Assembly: GCA_038025085.1 (NCBI GenBank)
Contig: CM076148.1
Location: 1,118,501-1,182,500 of the forward strand
Origin: Tetragonia tetragonoides
Lineage: Eukaryota; Streptophyta; Magnoliopsida; Caryophyllales; Aizoaceae
DNA length: 64,000 bases
Reading direction: 5' to 3'
The notes beneath the pieces are model-generated. The model did not search any database, was not told the origin of the DNA, and saw nothing but the letters and a program-made list of their open reading frames with translations. Shown here in pieces: positions 46,598 through 59,671 of this stretch (positions within the stretch are counted from its first letter, which is position 1; the number at the start of each line of letters is the position of its first letter). The translations under genes were made by a program, and so were the position numbers.

Positions 46598-49500
46598 ATG
46601 TCAGTCATGGTTGCAAATGAGAATCAGATGAACAACAATAAGAGAAGAATGCTTGAAGCTTGCAACAGGTCTGTGGTGAAGCTCAAGCGACAACGTGTTT
46701 GTAATTATGTTGAAGATTTGTACTGCGGTTTCAAGGACAACGCAGTTAAACCAGTAGTTGCACCAGTAGTTGCACCAGTAGTTAAGAAAAGAACTAAGGG
46801 TAGAAGGAAGCGCTCTGTCTATAATTGCGACTGGACTTCAGCAGCTGTCAAGAGTAATCACTCAAGAGATTCTGATGCTTATAATTCAAATTCAGCGTCA
46901 ACCTCAACCTCAACCTCAACTTCAAATAGTGATGGTGACAGTCTTGGAAGATTGAGACGAAACCTTACTGTAAGGAAAAGAATCTCTTAATCTTTTGTCC
47001 TATTTTAATGACAAGCTTCATTTTTACTGAAACTTAATTTTCCATCCAATTTTTTCCTTTAGGAAAAGAAAAAAGTACAAGAGAGAGTCAAGTGTCACCA
47101 GTGTAGGAAAAATGACAGCAGATATGCGGTTCCATGCACCTTCTGCAAAAACAAGCTTTATTGTGTGCGATGTATCAAACAGTGGTAAGTTACTGTCTCC
47201 GCTTTTCATCACTTGCTAGTCTCAAATCAGTGCGCATTTATGTTCCTTTCTGAATTGGTGGTTCCTTTCGTTTTGAGTAGGTACCCTCAACTTTCTGAAG
47301 AGGAAATTGCAGATAGTTGCCCGTTCTGCAGAAAGATTTGTAATTGTAACGAGTGCCTGCATTCAAGTGGCAGAGTCGAGGTAAGCTTGTGAATGTTGCT
47401 TCATGCATTACATATGCTTACTTATAAAGCTCAAATTTATCATGGTTTTACGAGCACTGTGATATTCTTTAATATTCATGCATCTTGTATCAGACATCAA
47501 AAAAAGACACCTCCCACCAAGAGAAGACTCAACATCTTTTGTATCTGGTGAAGTCATTGTCTCCGTTTGTGATGCAAATCCGTGAAGAGCAATCTCGAGA
47601 AATGGAGCTTGAAGCAGTGATACAAGGTATGTAGTTGTTCATTTGGTAAGCAATATTCCTCCACCTTTCTTTGAAGTTTCCAACTAATATTTGTTGATAT
47701 GTGTAGGTGTTCCTTTGAGTGAACTCTCTGTGAAAGAGTCATCTTGCTATGAGGATGAGAGGATATACTGGTACATTTCTCAACCAAATAAGTAGTAGCA
47801 AAAAAAATAATTGAAGGTTTAAATTCAATTTTGACATTTTTTTTCTTCTTCTTCTGTATACAGCAATCAATGTGCAACTTCAATTTTTGATCTTCATAGA
47901 AGCTGCCCCAACTGCTGCTACGAACTTTGCTTGGCTTGTTCTTCGGAGATCCGTCAAGGGAGCCTCTTAGGAGGTCCGGAAGGAGTTCCCTACCAGTATA
48001 CTGATAAGGGTTCTGATTACATTCAGGGTGGTGAACCTCTACTGACTTGTTCTCCTCGAGACAAATCAAATGGTGTTTCTCAATCTCATTCATTATCCAA
48101 ATGGAAGGCCCATAGTGATGGCAGTATCCCTTGCCCTTCGGAAGACCGAGGAGGATGTGCTAATGGAGTTTTGGAATTAAGGAGAATTCTTCCAAAAGGT
48201 TGGATTCAGAATTTGGAAACAAAAGCAGAAATAGTTTTGGAAAGTAAGGCTTTTGAACAGACACCTCCTGTAACTCCCTCTATGAAGGTTGGCCAAACAT
48301 CTTTGCAAGGGAACTCCAACAATGACTTGTACTGCCCATCCTCTGAGGATGTCCTCAAAAATGACGCGCTGATAAACTTTCGAGAACATTGGGCTTATGG
48401 TGAACCTGTGATTGTTCGAAATGCTTTGCATCAAATTGCTGGATTAAGTTGGGAGCCGAAGGTGATGTGGCGAGCACTTTGTGATAATGCAGATACAAAT
48501 ATTAAAGCCATTGATTGTCTGGCTAATTGTGAGGTAATTGTTAATTGCCTTTGTGCTTTACGTGATCTTGCTGTTTCTGCCAATATCATTTGTGGTCAAT
48601 ATTCATCAATGATTATGTATATAATCTTTACATTGACGTTGATCCTTTCACTTAATGAGAAATCTCTGTTCTCAAAGACTCAAAGTTGGTTCATTAGTTG
48701 CATTGATATGTTGTATGTTTATTTTTTTTTTTTGTTAGTATGATTAGAAATATTCAATTACCAAAGGAGATATCCGCAGCTCTATTATCAAAGGCATCAT
48801 ATACTCAAAAGAGTTTCAAAATTTTAGTAAGGGTTTGCAGCTTGAAGAGCCTAGATCATTCTACTTGCTACTTTTCATGCTGTATTTCCTGTTTCTGATC
48901 CTTACATGCAAGGCATTCTGGCATGTGTAATAGCGATGGCAACAAAAAAATTGCTCTCTTTGAGTGGCGAGGGCAATGTTAAATTAGGTTCACTTACATC
49001 CTACTCATCCTTCTAACAAAACATCTTGCATTACAAATAAACTCTCTTTTAACATATGCTAAGACAACCCTACATTATATGCAGGTGGAAATCAGTACTC
49101 GTCAATTCTTCAAGGGATATACTGAAGGCAGAAGATATGTCAATTTCTGGCCTGCGATGTTGAAGCTAAAAGATTGGCCTCCATCAGATAAGTTTGATGA
49201 TCTCTTGCCTAGACACTGTGACGAGTTTATCAGCGCTTTGCCATTTCAAGAGTACACAGATCCTCGATCGGGAATCCTTAATCTTGGTGCGATGTTGCCA
49301 CCAAGCATCTTGAAACCAGACTTGGGGCCAAAGACGTATATAGCTTATGGAGTTGATCAGGAACTTGGAAGAGGGGATTCTGTAACTAAGCTACATTGCG
49401 ACATGTCAGATGCTGTATGTCATCATCTTAACTATCTTTAAATCGCTCTCATGTGCTTAGTTTGTTTTATTTTAAAAATACAGAACAAAAAAAAAAGGTC

Positions 49501-50663
49501 TCATTTTTTACACACGAATGATGCAGGTAAATATCTTAATGCATACGGCTGATGTTGCATTAAGCGAGGACCAGATCAAATCCATTGCGATTCTCAAAAA
49601 GAAACACAGATTTCAGGATGAAAGAGAATTGAATTTCATGCAAGCAGAGAATGAAGAGAAATTTAAAGATGACTCTCCTACTTCAACAGAAACAGGCGCT
49701 GCTCTCTGGGACATTTTCAGGAGGGAAGATGTACCTAAGTTAGAGGCTTATTTAAGGAAGCATTATAAGGAGTTTCGGCATGCATATTGTTCCCCAGTTG
49801 AACAGGTAAAATTCTCTCCAAGTGCTAGACAATGTATATGCACCATATCTATTTTTCTATTATAGGGCATAAGAGATGCAAACCAACTATGGTTTTAGGA
49901 TTGTGGTCTATCTAAATAGCTTAACAATCTGAGAATTACTTCTCTAATGGCCAGGTCATTCATCCCATCCATGATCAATCCTTTTACCTGACTCTGGAAC
50001 ACAAGCGGAAGCTCAAGGCCGAATATGGTTAGTATGTCAGACTGTACTTTCTGTTGTTAAATTGTCTGCTTGCGTTTTTACCAAGTAGGTTCCTTAAATA
50101 ACTGTCATTGTCTAAATATGGATTCTAGGGATTGAACCATGGATACTTGTGTTTTTCACCAAGTTGCTTCCTTACTAACTGGTCATTGTCTAAATGTAAA
50201 CTCTAGGGATTGAACCATGGACATTTGAACAGAGGATTGGAGAAGCAGTATTTATACCTGCTGGCTGTCCACATCAAGTCCGGAATCTCAAGGTAATAAA
50301 GGCATAAAGCCTTCAGCCTACCTGTTTCTTCATTCCGAATCTCAAAATATAATTGACTAATGCAATCAATAACGTTTCTGCAGTCATGCACAAAGGTAGC
50401 TGTAGATTTTGTCTCTCCTGAGAATGTCCAAGAATGTCTAAGATTAACAGAGGAGTTTCGAAAACTCCCAAAGTTCCACAGAGCTCGAGAAGACAAACTC
50501 GAGGTAAGTCGATCTCTTCTCTTCTCTTTCTTTCTTCCAGATCACTTTTGATCACATCAAAGCTTAAAATGCTAATATTCCACTTCAAATATTTGACCAG
50601 ATCAAGAAGATGATTCTTCATGCAGTCCACCAAGGAGTAAAAGAATTAGAAGAACTGACATAA
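46598..50663 (+). CDS. JmjC histone demethylase, KDM3/JMJ25 (IBM1) group
   Basis: Nuclear Fe(II)/2-oxoglutarate-dependent enzyme; plant members of this group remove H3K9 methyl marks. Exons: 46598-46969, 47063-47184, 47281-47380, 47494-47626, 47707-47770, 47864-48533, 49085-49414, 49527-49805, 49955-50027, 50207-50292, 50384-50503, 50601-50663. The sum is 2412 nt, 803 residues. N-terminus: basic, with a [11 protein letters not shown] repeat and an STSTSTSTS run. Residues 135-198 form a RING-like zinc module ([41 protein letters not shown]). A second Cys cluster at 264-290 ([16 protein letters not shown]) follows. The JmjC domain has the iron ligands H591 and D593 (KLHCDMSDA) and H737 (AGCPHQVRN). 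A noncoding first exon ends near 45610. Start is the first ATG after the acceptor at 46592. The catalytic residues are present, so activity is expected; the exact orthologue (JMJ25, 26, 27 or 29) is not settled by eye. Confidence 0.95.
50080..50225 (+). repeat. Tandem duplication of a splice acceptor in the JmjC gene
   Basis: CTCTAGGGATTGAACCATGG at the true exon start (50201-50220) has an upstream near-copy TTCTAGGGATTGAACCATGG at about 50126-50145. Both are preceded by TGTCATTGTCTAAAT or GGTCATTGTCTAAAT. Unit about 75 bp. The upstream copy continues in a different sequence, so only the downstream one yields the conserved [16 protein letters not shown]. Confidence 0.88.
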
Positions 50664-51569
50664 AAATAGGAGCCGAGATGATACTCCCACCAGAGAAGCA
50701 TTTCATTTGGTCCTTTTTGTAGGATTTTGCGCCCCAGCGACTGACAGTTTCTATATAGTAGCAAACTGGGGGCCAATTACACACAACAGAGATGAGAAAC
50801 ACAGCAACAAATTCATCATCAATAAGGCAACAGAACCATGAAGCAAGAACAAATGCCCCTCCCCTTTGCCAAAATAATGTGGCATGGCTTTCCAGAGAGA
50901 TAATAAGTTAGTCAGGTCCACACTGTCTGCCTCCGAAAAGCGATATCAGATGCATCATATCATTTCTATAAGTGCAAATCATGCTTCTATGTTAGTTCAT
51001 ATTAGGCTTGTTTTTGCATTTGTACTTGTAAATAGTTTTACTTCTATGTGAAAGGCAAAACTATAGTCTTACATTTTACTTGATACAGCAGTTCTTACTA
51101 AGATCTTCTGAAAAACAGCCACCACAACAATTAGAATGAGAATAATATTGATTTTTACATCACCAAAGTAATTATTTGTAGACAGAAGGTTGCTACCTTC
51201 AATCTATTTGTAGAGAGAAGCTTCCACGAACACGGTATACATAATACTACAGTATATTAATTCATAGGAAACAGGAAAAAATGATGCACAATTATGTTAT
51301 CAGAATTCACCCGTATACATCAGTATATTTCAATGTATACGAATACGACAAAGCCATCGTGGTAACGAAATCCATTTATCAAACTCAAGAATCACAAATC
51401 TCCCACAACCAAGCAGTTAATTTCTACACAGAATTCTCAATTAGTCAATTGTACATGAGATGACACATATATGCAACTTCTATCACGAGTTTAATTATTT
51501 TAGCTCGTAAAGGTTTAAATCACTCGCATAACTATGAAAAGAGATAGGGTAATCGAAGAACACTAAAAC

Positions 51570-51716
51570 TTCTATAAGATAGTCTTACCGTTATTTTCGG
51601 TGAGATAAGGTTACTTTTTAGTGAAACCAGGTCATTGCTTATAATTAGATCCCTAAATTTCAAAATAGTGGCTCTATTTTTTTGTGAGTTTGTCTCACAA
51701 GACTTGCTCGAGGAAA
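51570..51716. mobile_element. MITE family member (TAAGACGGTC-type), copy 1
   Basis: Shares layout and words with 57398-57548: TATAAGAYRGTCTT at the left, GTGAGTTTGTCTCACAAGAC or GTAAGTTGGTCTCACACAAT at the right, with TTTYTRTGAAA and AATAGTG in between. Terminal regions are weakly inverted. Confidence 0.55.
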
Positions 51717-51769
51717 AGAAAAAAAAAAAAAAAAATCTCTAATATTTAGGAACTTTGAATTTGCATCTC

Positions 51770-51860
51770 TTTTTTCGTTTGGAAAATGGCAAGTAATCTC
51801 CATTTACCAACGATAGACCAATGTGGTATCCCGGGAAAGAAGAACAAACGTGCAGGGCAT
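51770..51860 (-). mobile_element. LINE 3'-end fragment
   Basis: GGAAAATGGCAAGTAATCTC and GGTATCCCGGG resemble the 3' end of the LINE at 39357 (GGAAATGGTAAGTATATTCC, GGTACCCCAGG). Extent beyond 51860 is unclear. Confidence 0.45.
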
Positions 51861-52148
51861 AAAACCACCCGACAGCAAACCTACATATTTTGTAGCATAT
51901 GTTCAGCTTTGTCCCTATACAAAGCCATAAACATAGAGCAAGGACACATTTTTATCTGCCTAACTATAACATTTACTACATTTCTACTCTTGTTTTGAAA
52001 TATCCTCTGGTTCCTTTCAAGCTAGATTTCATAGAAAAGCTTGAATTTGCATATTTTGATCCAAAGAAATGGATTTTTGGTATAATATACCGTCCATTAT
52101 TAAATTAAAATACGATTAATTTAAATCCTGCAAATTTGAAGAACCTAC

Positions 52149-52640
52149 GGTAATGTTTGGTTGACAGCTTTTGCAGGAGTGAGTTAGCTTTTGAGCTCGT
52201 CAAAAACTCCAGAAGTTTTGTTTGGATAAACAATGGGAGGAGCTTCAATCTTTATTGGTGGTGAAAAGATGATCGTGAAAGTTTAAAGCTAACATAATCA
52301 ATTTCTGGTCATCAATAAAAGCTAAAACTCCCCAAAAAAATTTGTTTATACAGATGAAGCTTCCAAAAGCTCTCTTCCAAAGATAGCTTAAAATATTAAA
52401 AGAGGAAATAAATTAGTAGAAAATAGTTGAAAGTTGCTATAAAAAACTAATAAACTAGCAAGGTGTAGTTCCAAGTTGAAAACAAGTGTGGGTAACTTCA
52501 CAAAATTAGCTGAAGTTGTAACTACAAATTGAAAATACTCTAGCAAATTGTTTGGTAGCTGTTGAAAACAAAAGTTGTAAGATCCGTGATGGATTTTTTA
52601 TATATTGAAGAGCTAAGTGTTTGTGCCAAACATAACCTAC
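52149..52640. mobile_element. MITE-like element with GGTWATGTTTGG ends
   Basis: Left end GGTAATGTTTGG and right end CCAAACATAACC are inverted with one mismatch, with TAC just outside each end. The interior carries AGCTTTTGAGCTCG and related words but no coding frame. Superfamily uncertain. Confidence 0.55.
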
Positions 52641-52984
52641 ATCTTTCAGCTTTTAACTAGTGTTTTTAACTCTCAACTACTAACTTATATAATTTTCAAC
52701 TTTCTATTATTGACTTATAGCTAAAAAATGTGAAAGCTACCCATACAAGTTTTCAATTTATATTGCATTTCATAACAATTTTCAACTATTTTCTACTGAT
52801 TTGTTACCATATTCTAACGTTTTATCTAGCATAACAACTAATTGTTTTGAATGAGAGTTAGGTATTGTAACATAGCCTTAATATAAAACTTGATGTGGTT
52901 AAGCCTAAAATCTCTCTAGAGATAGGTTTTGTTCTCTTCAACTTATTTTTAATTATACTCGATTCAGTGCAGTTCAATTCAACC

Positions 52985-53480
52985 GGTTGAGACCCAAAAA
53001 TATTCATTTTGACCACATCAAGAAAGTCAAATAAGTCAAATAATCAATCACAAGGAGACACGTGGCAGTAAAGGAGTCAACCAGAGCCCCAAGAATCCCG
53101 AGAATATTCCCTGATGCGTCACCTAATCCAATAAGACCCAGATTGATACATGGCAGGCCCAAAAGGATAAGGCGGAAGGCTAACGTCTGACATCTAACAA
53201 GTTGGAGAATTACACCCCTTGCCACTGGGACTCCTATAAATAGACGGTCAATCATTTATTTCAGGTAATTAATTTCTCTCTCTAGCACTCTTTCCAATAT
53301 ATTCTCTCTGGACTTTCTCTCTCCTTCTTGCAAATATCTGACTTAACCGTCGACAGGGCTCCCTCCCCGGAAACCCCAAAGAAGTCACGTTTGTTCATCT
53401 GTGCAGGTCGCCTAGTAGAACCTTTGAATTGGCGTATCATTGTCAACCCCCTAAAAGGACCCCGAAACACAACCCAATTC
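52985..53480 (+). mobile_element. Gypsy-type LTR remnant
   Basis: CTCCTATAAATAGACGG (TATA box near 53235) is followed by a pyrimidine-rich leader and TGACTTAACCGTCG, GGCTCCCTCCCCGG and GTGCAGGTCGCC, then TTGGCGTATCATTGTCAACC. This order is typical of plant Ty3/gypsy LTRs running into the primer site region. No second LTR or gag-pol in the window, so it is a remnant. Boundaries uncertain. Confidence 0.45.
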
Positions 53481-55206
53481 AGACTAGTCCGACTGAAGTA
53501 GGATTCTATCATTAATATAGATAGCTTTTCATTTCAATATAACTTCATGATGATACATGCGTTGGAAATTAATTCTAAATTAGAAGAGTTACAATGAACT
53601 GAAGATAAATAAGAAAACTCAATTCAACTCAATTATAATCAACCCCTTTCTTTGAAAGCCATTTGTGACATTTTAGGTTAACTTTTGGTCACATAATCAA
53701 TCTATTATGATTCTTATTATTGCATCTAAACCAAATTAAGAAAAACTATGACCTACTTTCCCTACTTATTTTTGTACACTATTCCTTCCAAGTTTGAGCA
53801 ATCCTATGGGTCTTAGGATAAGTACATCATAGTCAAAAGAATCTAATCATTACTTCACAATCATCAATTAATGTCATTGTCCAATGTTATAAGCAAACAT
53901 ATTCCTAAGGACCTATTTCTTTCATATAGCTTTTAGAATATGATTTGAAGGGGTCACTATAGATGAATCTTTCTTTTAAATCAAAGATACTAAAGACCAA
54001 ATCTTGTGTGATTCAAATCACGATAATGAACGATAGATCACTAATAAAGCGTAATAAACGATAATGGGAAGGTGTCATAAAAGTTTGAACTACTATAATC
54101 CTGGTTTAATTTAGTGTTTCAGTATCACCACCTAATTTTCTAATACACACTCTTGGAGTTTTGGAAAAGAAAAAAAATGATTTGAAAATATGCTACTAGT
54201 TGGATAACAACAATCCTTCAATGTGATTAAAAAAAAGAAAAATAAATTACGCTCGCTTTAGGTGAGCTATGAATCCTAAGTCATGTCATGAGATTTGCGA
54301 TGCAACAACCAGAGTTGAACTTGAGATTATTTTGGTATCTTTTAGAGCTACCCTTATAGATCATTGCTGATATTAGACAATTGTGATTTGATCTCTATTG
54401 TAGATGTCGTTTGACTATTAATTGATGAGATGAACTTTTCTATGAATCGCACTACAAATTTATAAATTACAATAATAAGTCTCTTGTGGTCTCAATATGA
54501 TACCATATGACGGTCACGGTCATGTTTGTATGAGATCATTCGAGTTTTTGCGTATGACATATTAAACTTACTTTTTATTTAAAAATAATATACATTCCAT
54601 AAATCGAACTACTAACAATAAGTCTCTTATAAGGTTGTCTCAATATGAGGGGAGAGGTCACCTCTATAACCTTATGAGCATCTTATGAGGCCGTCTCAAT
54701 ATGAAGGGAGAGTCACCTCTTTTGGTCATGTTTATATGAGTGACGTCACCTTAAGGCTATCTTAAACAAGCTTTTGTGTATGACATATTTTACCGATGTC
54801 GTATGACTATCAATCAATAAATTTATTTTTTATATAAAATAATAATAAATCTTCCATGAATTAGAGGCAAATCTCATCTTTTTCTTAGTGTAAAATAGGG
54901 AATGAAAAGATTGAAAATAAATTTCAAATCCATATCAAATCTATTGGAGAAGAAATAGTAAAACTTACCAGGCAAAGGCTTCAGATCACCATAGCTGATA
55001 ATTAGACTCCATAAGAAAAATCAATCATCATACTCCCATAGCAATTCTTCACAAATCTACAATTCTTCAACTTATCACTTGAGAGAGAGAGAGGCTGCCC
55101 CAACTTTTCATCATAGCTAAGAAAGAAGTCATGAAGCTTTTTATAGTGAGAGTTTAGGGTTTCTCAAATGTGAAATACCAAAAATACCCCTCTTGTGTGT
55201 ATTTAA
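53481..55206. other. Gene-free AT-rich DNA with diverged internal repeats
   Basis: Between about 54400 and 54850 words recur at intervals (GATGTCGT.TGACTAT, AATAAGTCTCTT, GTCTCAATATGA.GG.AGAG), suggesting old tandem copies of a MITE-like sequence. A GAGA tract lies at 55081-55092. No coding frame. Confidence 0.5.
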
Positions 55207-55215
55207 TTAATTATA

Positions 55216-56797
55216 GCGCAATTTGGTGAAAACCACCTGAAAAGTTGCACCTTTTGTTCAGTACCCCCTGAAAAGTTGCTATTTGTTCAGTACCACCTAT
55301 AATGTTACAAACGCCGTGGAAGTCACACCTTAAGTGAAATTCCGACCAAATCCAAAAATTTTCTGACCATTTTACCCTCATGTGACTTATAAATAATTTG
55401 ACAAATTAATCAAATAAATTAAACTAACTAAACTAATTAAACTCTCTCCTCTTTCTCTCTCCTCTCTCCCCTCTTTCTCTCTCCTCTCTCCCCTCCCCAT
55501 TTCTTCACCGGCGACAGCCATTAATGGCCCTTGAAAAAGCTCACACACTCTCTCTCTCATCAACTTCCGTCTATCTCCTCTGTATACACCAGCTCGAAAC
55601 TACTGACCACCATCTCCGATCTCCCTTTCTCTCTCCATCTCCCACAAACCGCCATTAATGGTTGTCGACCACCATTTTTGGTCGGCGACCACATATTGAG
55701 CCTCTCAAGCCACCGATATGTGATTTCCGGCCATGAACCATGGTCGACGACTTGCGAAATTCCCGATTGAGTCTCCGGCGAGCTTCGACGGGCATGCATT
55801 AGCTTTAGAATCTGCGATCTGCCATTTTCAAGCTAAGCTCCTCTGTTTTTTTTTTAAAAAAATTTCGTTTTTGTCTTAGTTTTCGATTTTGTTCTATAAT
55901 TTCGATCTGAAATCATATTTGGGCAAATCTTATTTAGGTAATTATATCTCCAATTCATTTCTTGGAAATTGTTATAATCTACTGTTAAATTGTGAAAATT
56001 GAAGTCCAAATGATCTTAGAATGAATTAATTTGTGCACCTCAAAACAAAAAATTCCAGATGATAAATTGTGTGTTTGTTGACTCAATTGTTGTTGTTATT
56101 GTAGTAAGTCATGTTTGTGAGTAAGTTTCTATCTTGTTTTATAAGTTGGAGTAAATCGTTCTTCAACCATAGAGTTTGATGACAGAGCTCCATTATAAAC
56201 TGTCAATGGCCAAAGATTTTAATAAATGATGATATATTACATTGTTCGTCAAATCACCCTCACTCGTCATTGTAGATTATTGTCTGCAAATTCGAACCTG
56301 AAAAATTAAGAACAATGGTGTCTCTTTCTCTATTCTGTGCCTCCACTTATTTCTAATGTTTCGGCAAAGTAAAATACAGATCCACTAGAACAATTTCCGT
56401 AAACGCATCAGAAAGATTCTGCAAATTCGAGCTGAGCTTGAAGGTATTCGAGAAAATGAAAGACAAAATGAAACGGAGAAGATAAAGGAAAACTGACAGA
56501 GAGAGAAAGGAAGGAGAGAGAAAGGGGAAATTTTTTGGGTTTATTTGGTCAAACAATTTAATTAAAAATAGATAAATAAAAGCTTGGTCAAATCAGTTTT
56601 TAATTATTTAGTCAAATCATTTAAAAGTCACATGAGGGTAAAATGGTCAGAAAATTTTTGGATTTGGTCGGAATTTCACTTAAGGTGTGACTTCCACGAC
56701 GTTTGTAACATTATAGGTGGTACTGAACAAATAGCAACTTTTCAGGGAGTACTGAACAAAAGGTGTAACTTTTCAGGTGGTTTTCACCAAATTGCGC
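55216..56797. mobile_element. Mutator-like element, 1582 bp, non-autonomous
   Basis: Perfect 9-bp target duplication TTAATTATA at 55207-55215 and 56798-56806. Terminal inverted repeats of about 190 bp start GCGCAATTTGGTGAAAACCA and are matched to ATTTTCTGACCATTTTACCC and CATGTGACTT. The interior has a pyrimidine-rich tract (55440-55500), then a GC-richer stretch (55505-55800) with ACCGGCGAC, TTTCCGGCCATGAACC and TCCGGCGAGC that looks unlike the surrounding AT-rich DNA and might be captured host sequence. No transposase. Confidence 0.95.
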
Positions 56798-57177
56798 TTA
56801 ATTATATTGCTCAATCTTTATAAGTATGCCACGTCATGACTACTTTTCTTGGACGTTTTGCATGCAAGTAATTAAGGTGCATCAAACAACTAGCAACTTG
56901 AGTGGAATCTTGCCTATTTTATCGGATAACGATCTTGCGGAGATATCGAGATCGCACACAAAGGCGAGTAATGGGAAACAACTAAGGAAATCGGAAAGAT
57001 ACTTTGTATATTTCACCTATTTTTGGTCTTTACGCACAATTTTAGGAATTACGTTTCTTGGCCCCCATTTATCCTGACCTAGGCTTTTATCCAACCCAAA
57101 AACACATAAAAGCATGATGTCATGATGATGTCATGTTTGGTTATAAATTTTCATTAGGTTAAATATTTAACCAAGAA

Positions 57178-57315
57178 TGTTTTGATCTAGTAGTTAAGAT
57201 TGAGATGATGGGTATATTCGGTCTCAGCTTTGAATCCCGTATGCGAATATTGTACATTTGTACGGATCTTTGTGCCTAGTCTGAATCAAAAATTAAAAAA
57301 AAAATTAAAAAAAAA
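57178..57315 (+). mobile_element. SINE with A-rich tail
   Basis: GATCTAGTAGTTAAG (A-box-like) and AGCTTTGAATCCCGT (B-box-like) about 35 bp apart, ending in two A-runs (AAAAAAAAAATT and AAAAAAAAAC). No clear target duplication found. Confidence 0.5.
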
Positions 57316-57397
57316 CTTAGAAGTTTAAGAATCTACAGGTTTAATGTGTAGATGGAGAAAATTGTGTATTGAAAAGGATCTTTTTTTTTTATCATAA

Positions 57398-57548
57398 AAA
57401 CTTTTATAAGACGGTCTTTTCATAACTTTTGGTAAGACGGGGTCATTTTTCAATGAAATAAGGGTTATTATTCACCATAAGTGATCACTACATTACTAAA
57501 TAGTGACCCCATATTTCTGTAAGTTGGTCTCACACAATACTTGCTAAT
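57398..57548. mobile_element. MITE family member (TAAGACGGTC-type), copy 2
   Basis: Counterpart of 51570-51716; see shared words there. The TATAAGACGGTCTT end is better preserved here. Confidence 0.55.
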
Positions 57549-59195
57549 TTTTTATATATCAATTGTCAAAGTTGACAAATTTTAACTCACATGTATACAT
57601 AGATGACTTAAATAGAGAACTGAGGGACTACCCATACATTGTTTCTCTGGATTCAATGTATGGTTATCATGAACTATGTATCCTTTTCATGAACGGAACT
57701 TGTAGAGCACACGAATATATACTGCAAATGGAACAGGAATGTGAGGCATTATGGAATGTAGAATGAAACGGAAAAACAAAAAGTAAAATAGAACGGAATA
57801 AAATGTAGCATGAGAACGACGAAAATAACAATGTCCTTTGGCTCCATTTCCCTTGTATGATATTGAACTTATTACGGTTGGGCCGATTTCATTCGATTTG
57901 GTCTTTGATTTAAATACTGGTCTAAACTTGTTTGGACCGAAAATCAAAAATCTTCAAAAAGAAAAAAAAAGGTAAGTTTGGTTGGACTTGGATATTCGAT
58001 ATATATTAACACAAGTACAATCAATATGAAATTCAAATAGTTATAAGTTCAATCGGATAATGACTCTTTTATAGAAAAAAAAGAAAAAGGAAAAATAGAA
58101 TCACATATTCGGTCGAATCTGGGTTTTGGTTCGATTTTGTCCGAGATCGAATCTTTTTCGATTTAGTCCACTGTCCAAGTTTTCTATAAAGTTAATGAAA
58201 GAGAATTCTTAGGTTGGTCGCTTTCATGTGGTTGTTTTTTTGTTTCATCTTCCTTGGCTGACTCCTTGCTTATTAGACGTGTAAAAGGAGTTATTTTTCT
58301 ATAACCTTAGACCTTCCTTGGCATCTCCTAAAGGAGCGATATACTCAACAAAGAGTCGATATCACTTGTGAGGACTATAAGGACATCACAACTCATATCG
58401 GGTGCGAACTTAACAACTTAGGGGAAAACACATATTCGACATCCTTATTAATTTCAATCCCTTAAACTTACTTATGACTCCCTTAGAGTACACTCTAAGA
58501 AGCCTAGCAAACTAGGAGACGTCCAAATGTGGCCTCCAGAGTTAGGTTAATTATTGAGTTAAAAGTTGGGTAGCTACTGGAGGCAAAATGACAGATTTGA
58601 GCTCAATTAAATGGCTTGGCCATTGACATGACATGAGCTCATTCCATGGAGTTAAAGATACTACGAGCTTAGGATCTGCTCCCGCATCATCTAACTTTTC
58701 TTCAGTCCTTTATGTCTCATATTTTCTTCCATAATATAATCGATTCCATTTTATTTTACAAGTTATGATTTTGTTCCGTTGTCTTGCAAAAGCTAATGGT
58801 TTATGGCCAGATACAGAGTTCTTTGAAGTGTTACATAAATTTCAAAAATTATTCATCTATATATTCCTGTGTCAATTCGGTTTCTTACCCGACTCTTGTT
58901 GGGCGCCTGTCGAATTCACCTTTTTTCTAGCTATTTTGTGATTCTTTTCTTTTGGGGTCATCCACATTCATTCCTAGGTTTGTTGTATGCGTTTTTGAGC
59001 TCCGAGGGAGTGGTGTTCTTGTAGCGAAGTGATAAATTTCAATAATTGGACCTTACCAAGTGAACATACATATAAATCAAGTGAGGTTAAAGCCCAATGA
59101 CACTGGGTGGAGTAATTCACTTGTTTATATGCATGCTCAAGACCACTATATCTCTCTACAAAAACTTGTGTGGACTTACTCCATGGTGGACCACT
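57549..59195. other. Intergenic, nothing identified
   Basis: Short frames only, no domain, no bounded element recognised. Confidence 0.5.
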
Positions 59196-59199
59196 ACTT

Positions 59200-59530
59200 C
59201 ACATGAAGCCACCCTTCTAATAGTGGATCCACTCCATACTTCACCAGGAGCCACCCCTTTAATAGTGAAGCCACCCCCTACTTCATCTGGAGCCACCCCC
59301 TACTTCACCTGGAGCCACCTCTCTAATAGTAGACCCACACCTACTTTCCCCTACTTCAGCTAGAGCACCCCTCAAAATTATACTTGGTGTCATCCCTCTA
59401 ATAGTGGAGCCACCCCTCAAATTTATAATTGGCGCCACCCTCTAATAGTGGAGCCACCCCATACTTCACCTGGAGCTACCCCTCGAAATTCGAATAGTGG
59501 AGCCATCCCCTACTTTACCTAGAACTGCCC
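59200..59530 (+). repeat. Degenerate minisatellite
   Basis: Irregular array built from GGAGCCACCCC, CTAATAGTGGA and TACTTCACCTGGA modules, with unit lengths around 30-45 bp, and with deletions and substitutions between copies. Confidence 0.85.
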
Positions 59531-59671
59531 CTCAAATTTACTTGGTTTACAGTGTAGTAAGTCCACACAAAACATGCTGATATCTTTCTATGAGACACAA
59601 ATCCACTTCAACACGGTGATTAGAACTTTTTCTTTAGAAGAGTCTAAGGTAGAGTAAGTCCACACAAGTTT

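Noticed and set aside
55531..55799. Overlapping 79-codon frames on both strands
   Set aside because: Inside a Mutator-like element; low-complexity and Ser/Leu-rich, no domain. Possible captured sequence, but not a gene.
59200..59530. CRISPR-like array
   Set aside because: Irregular degenerate modules, no constant-length spacers, eukaryotic context.
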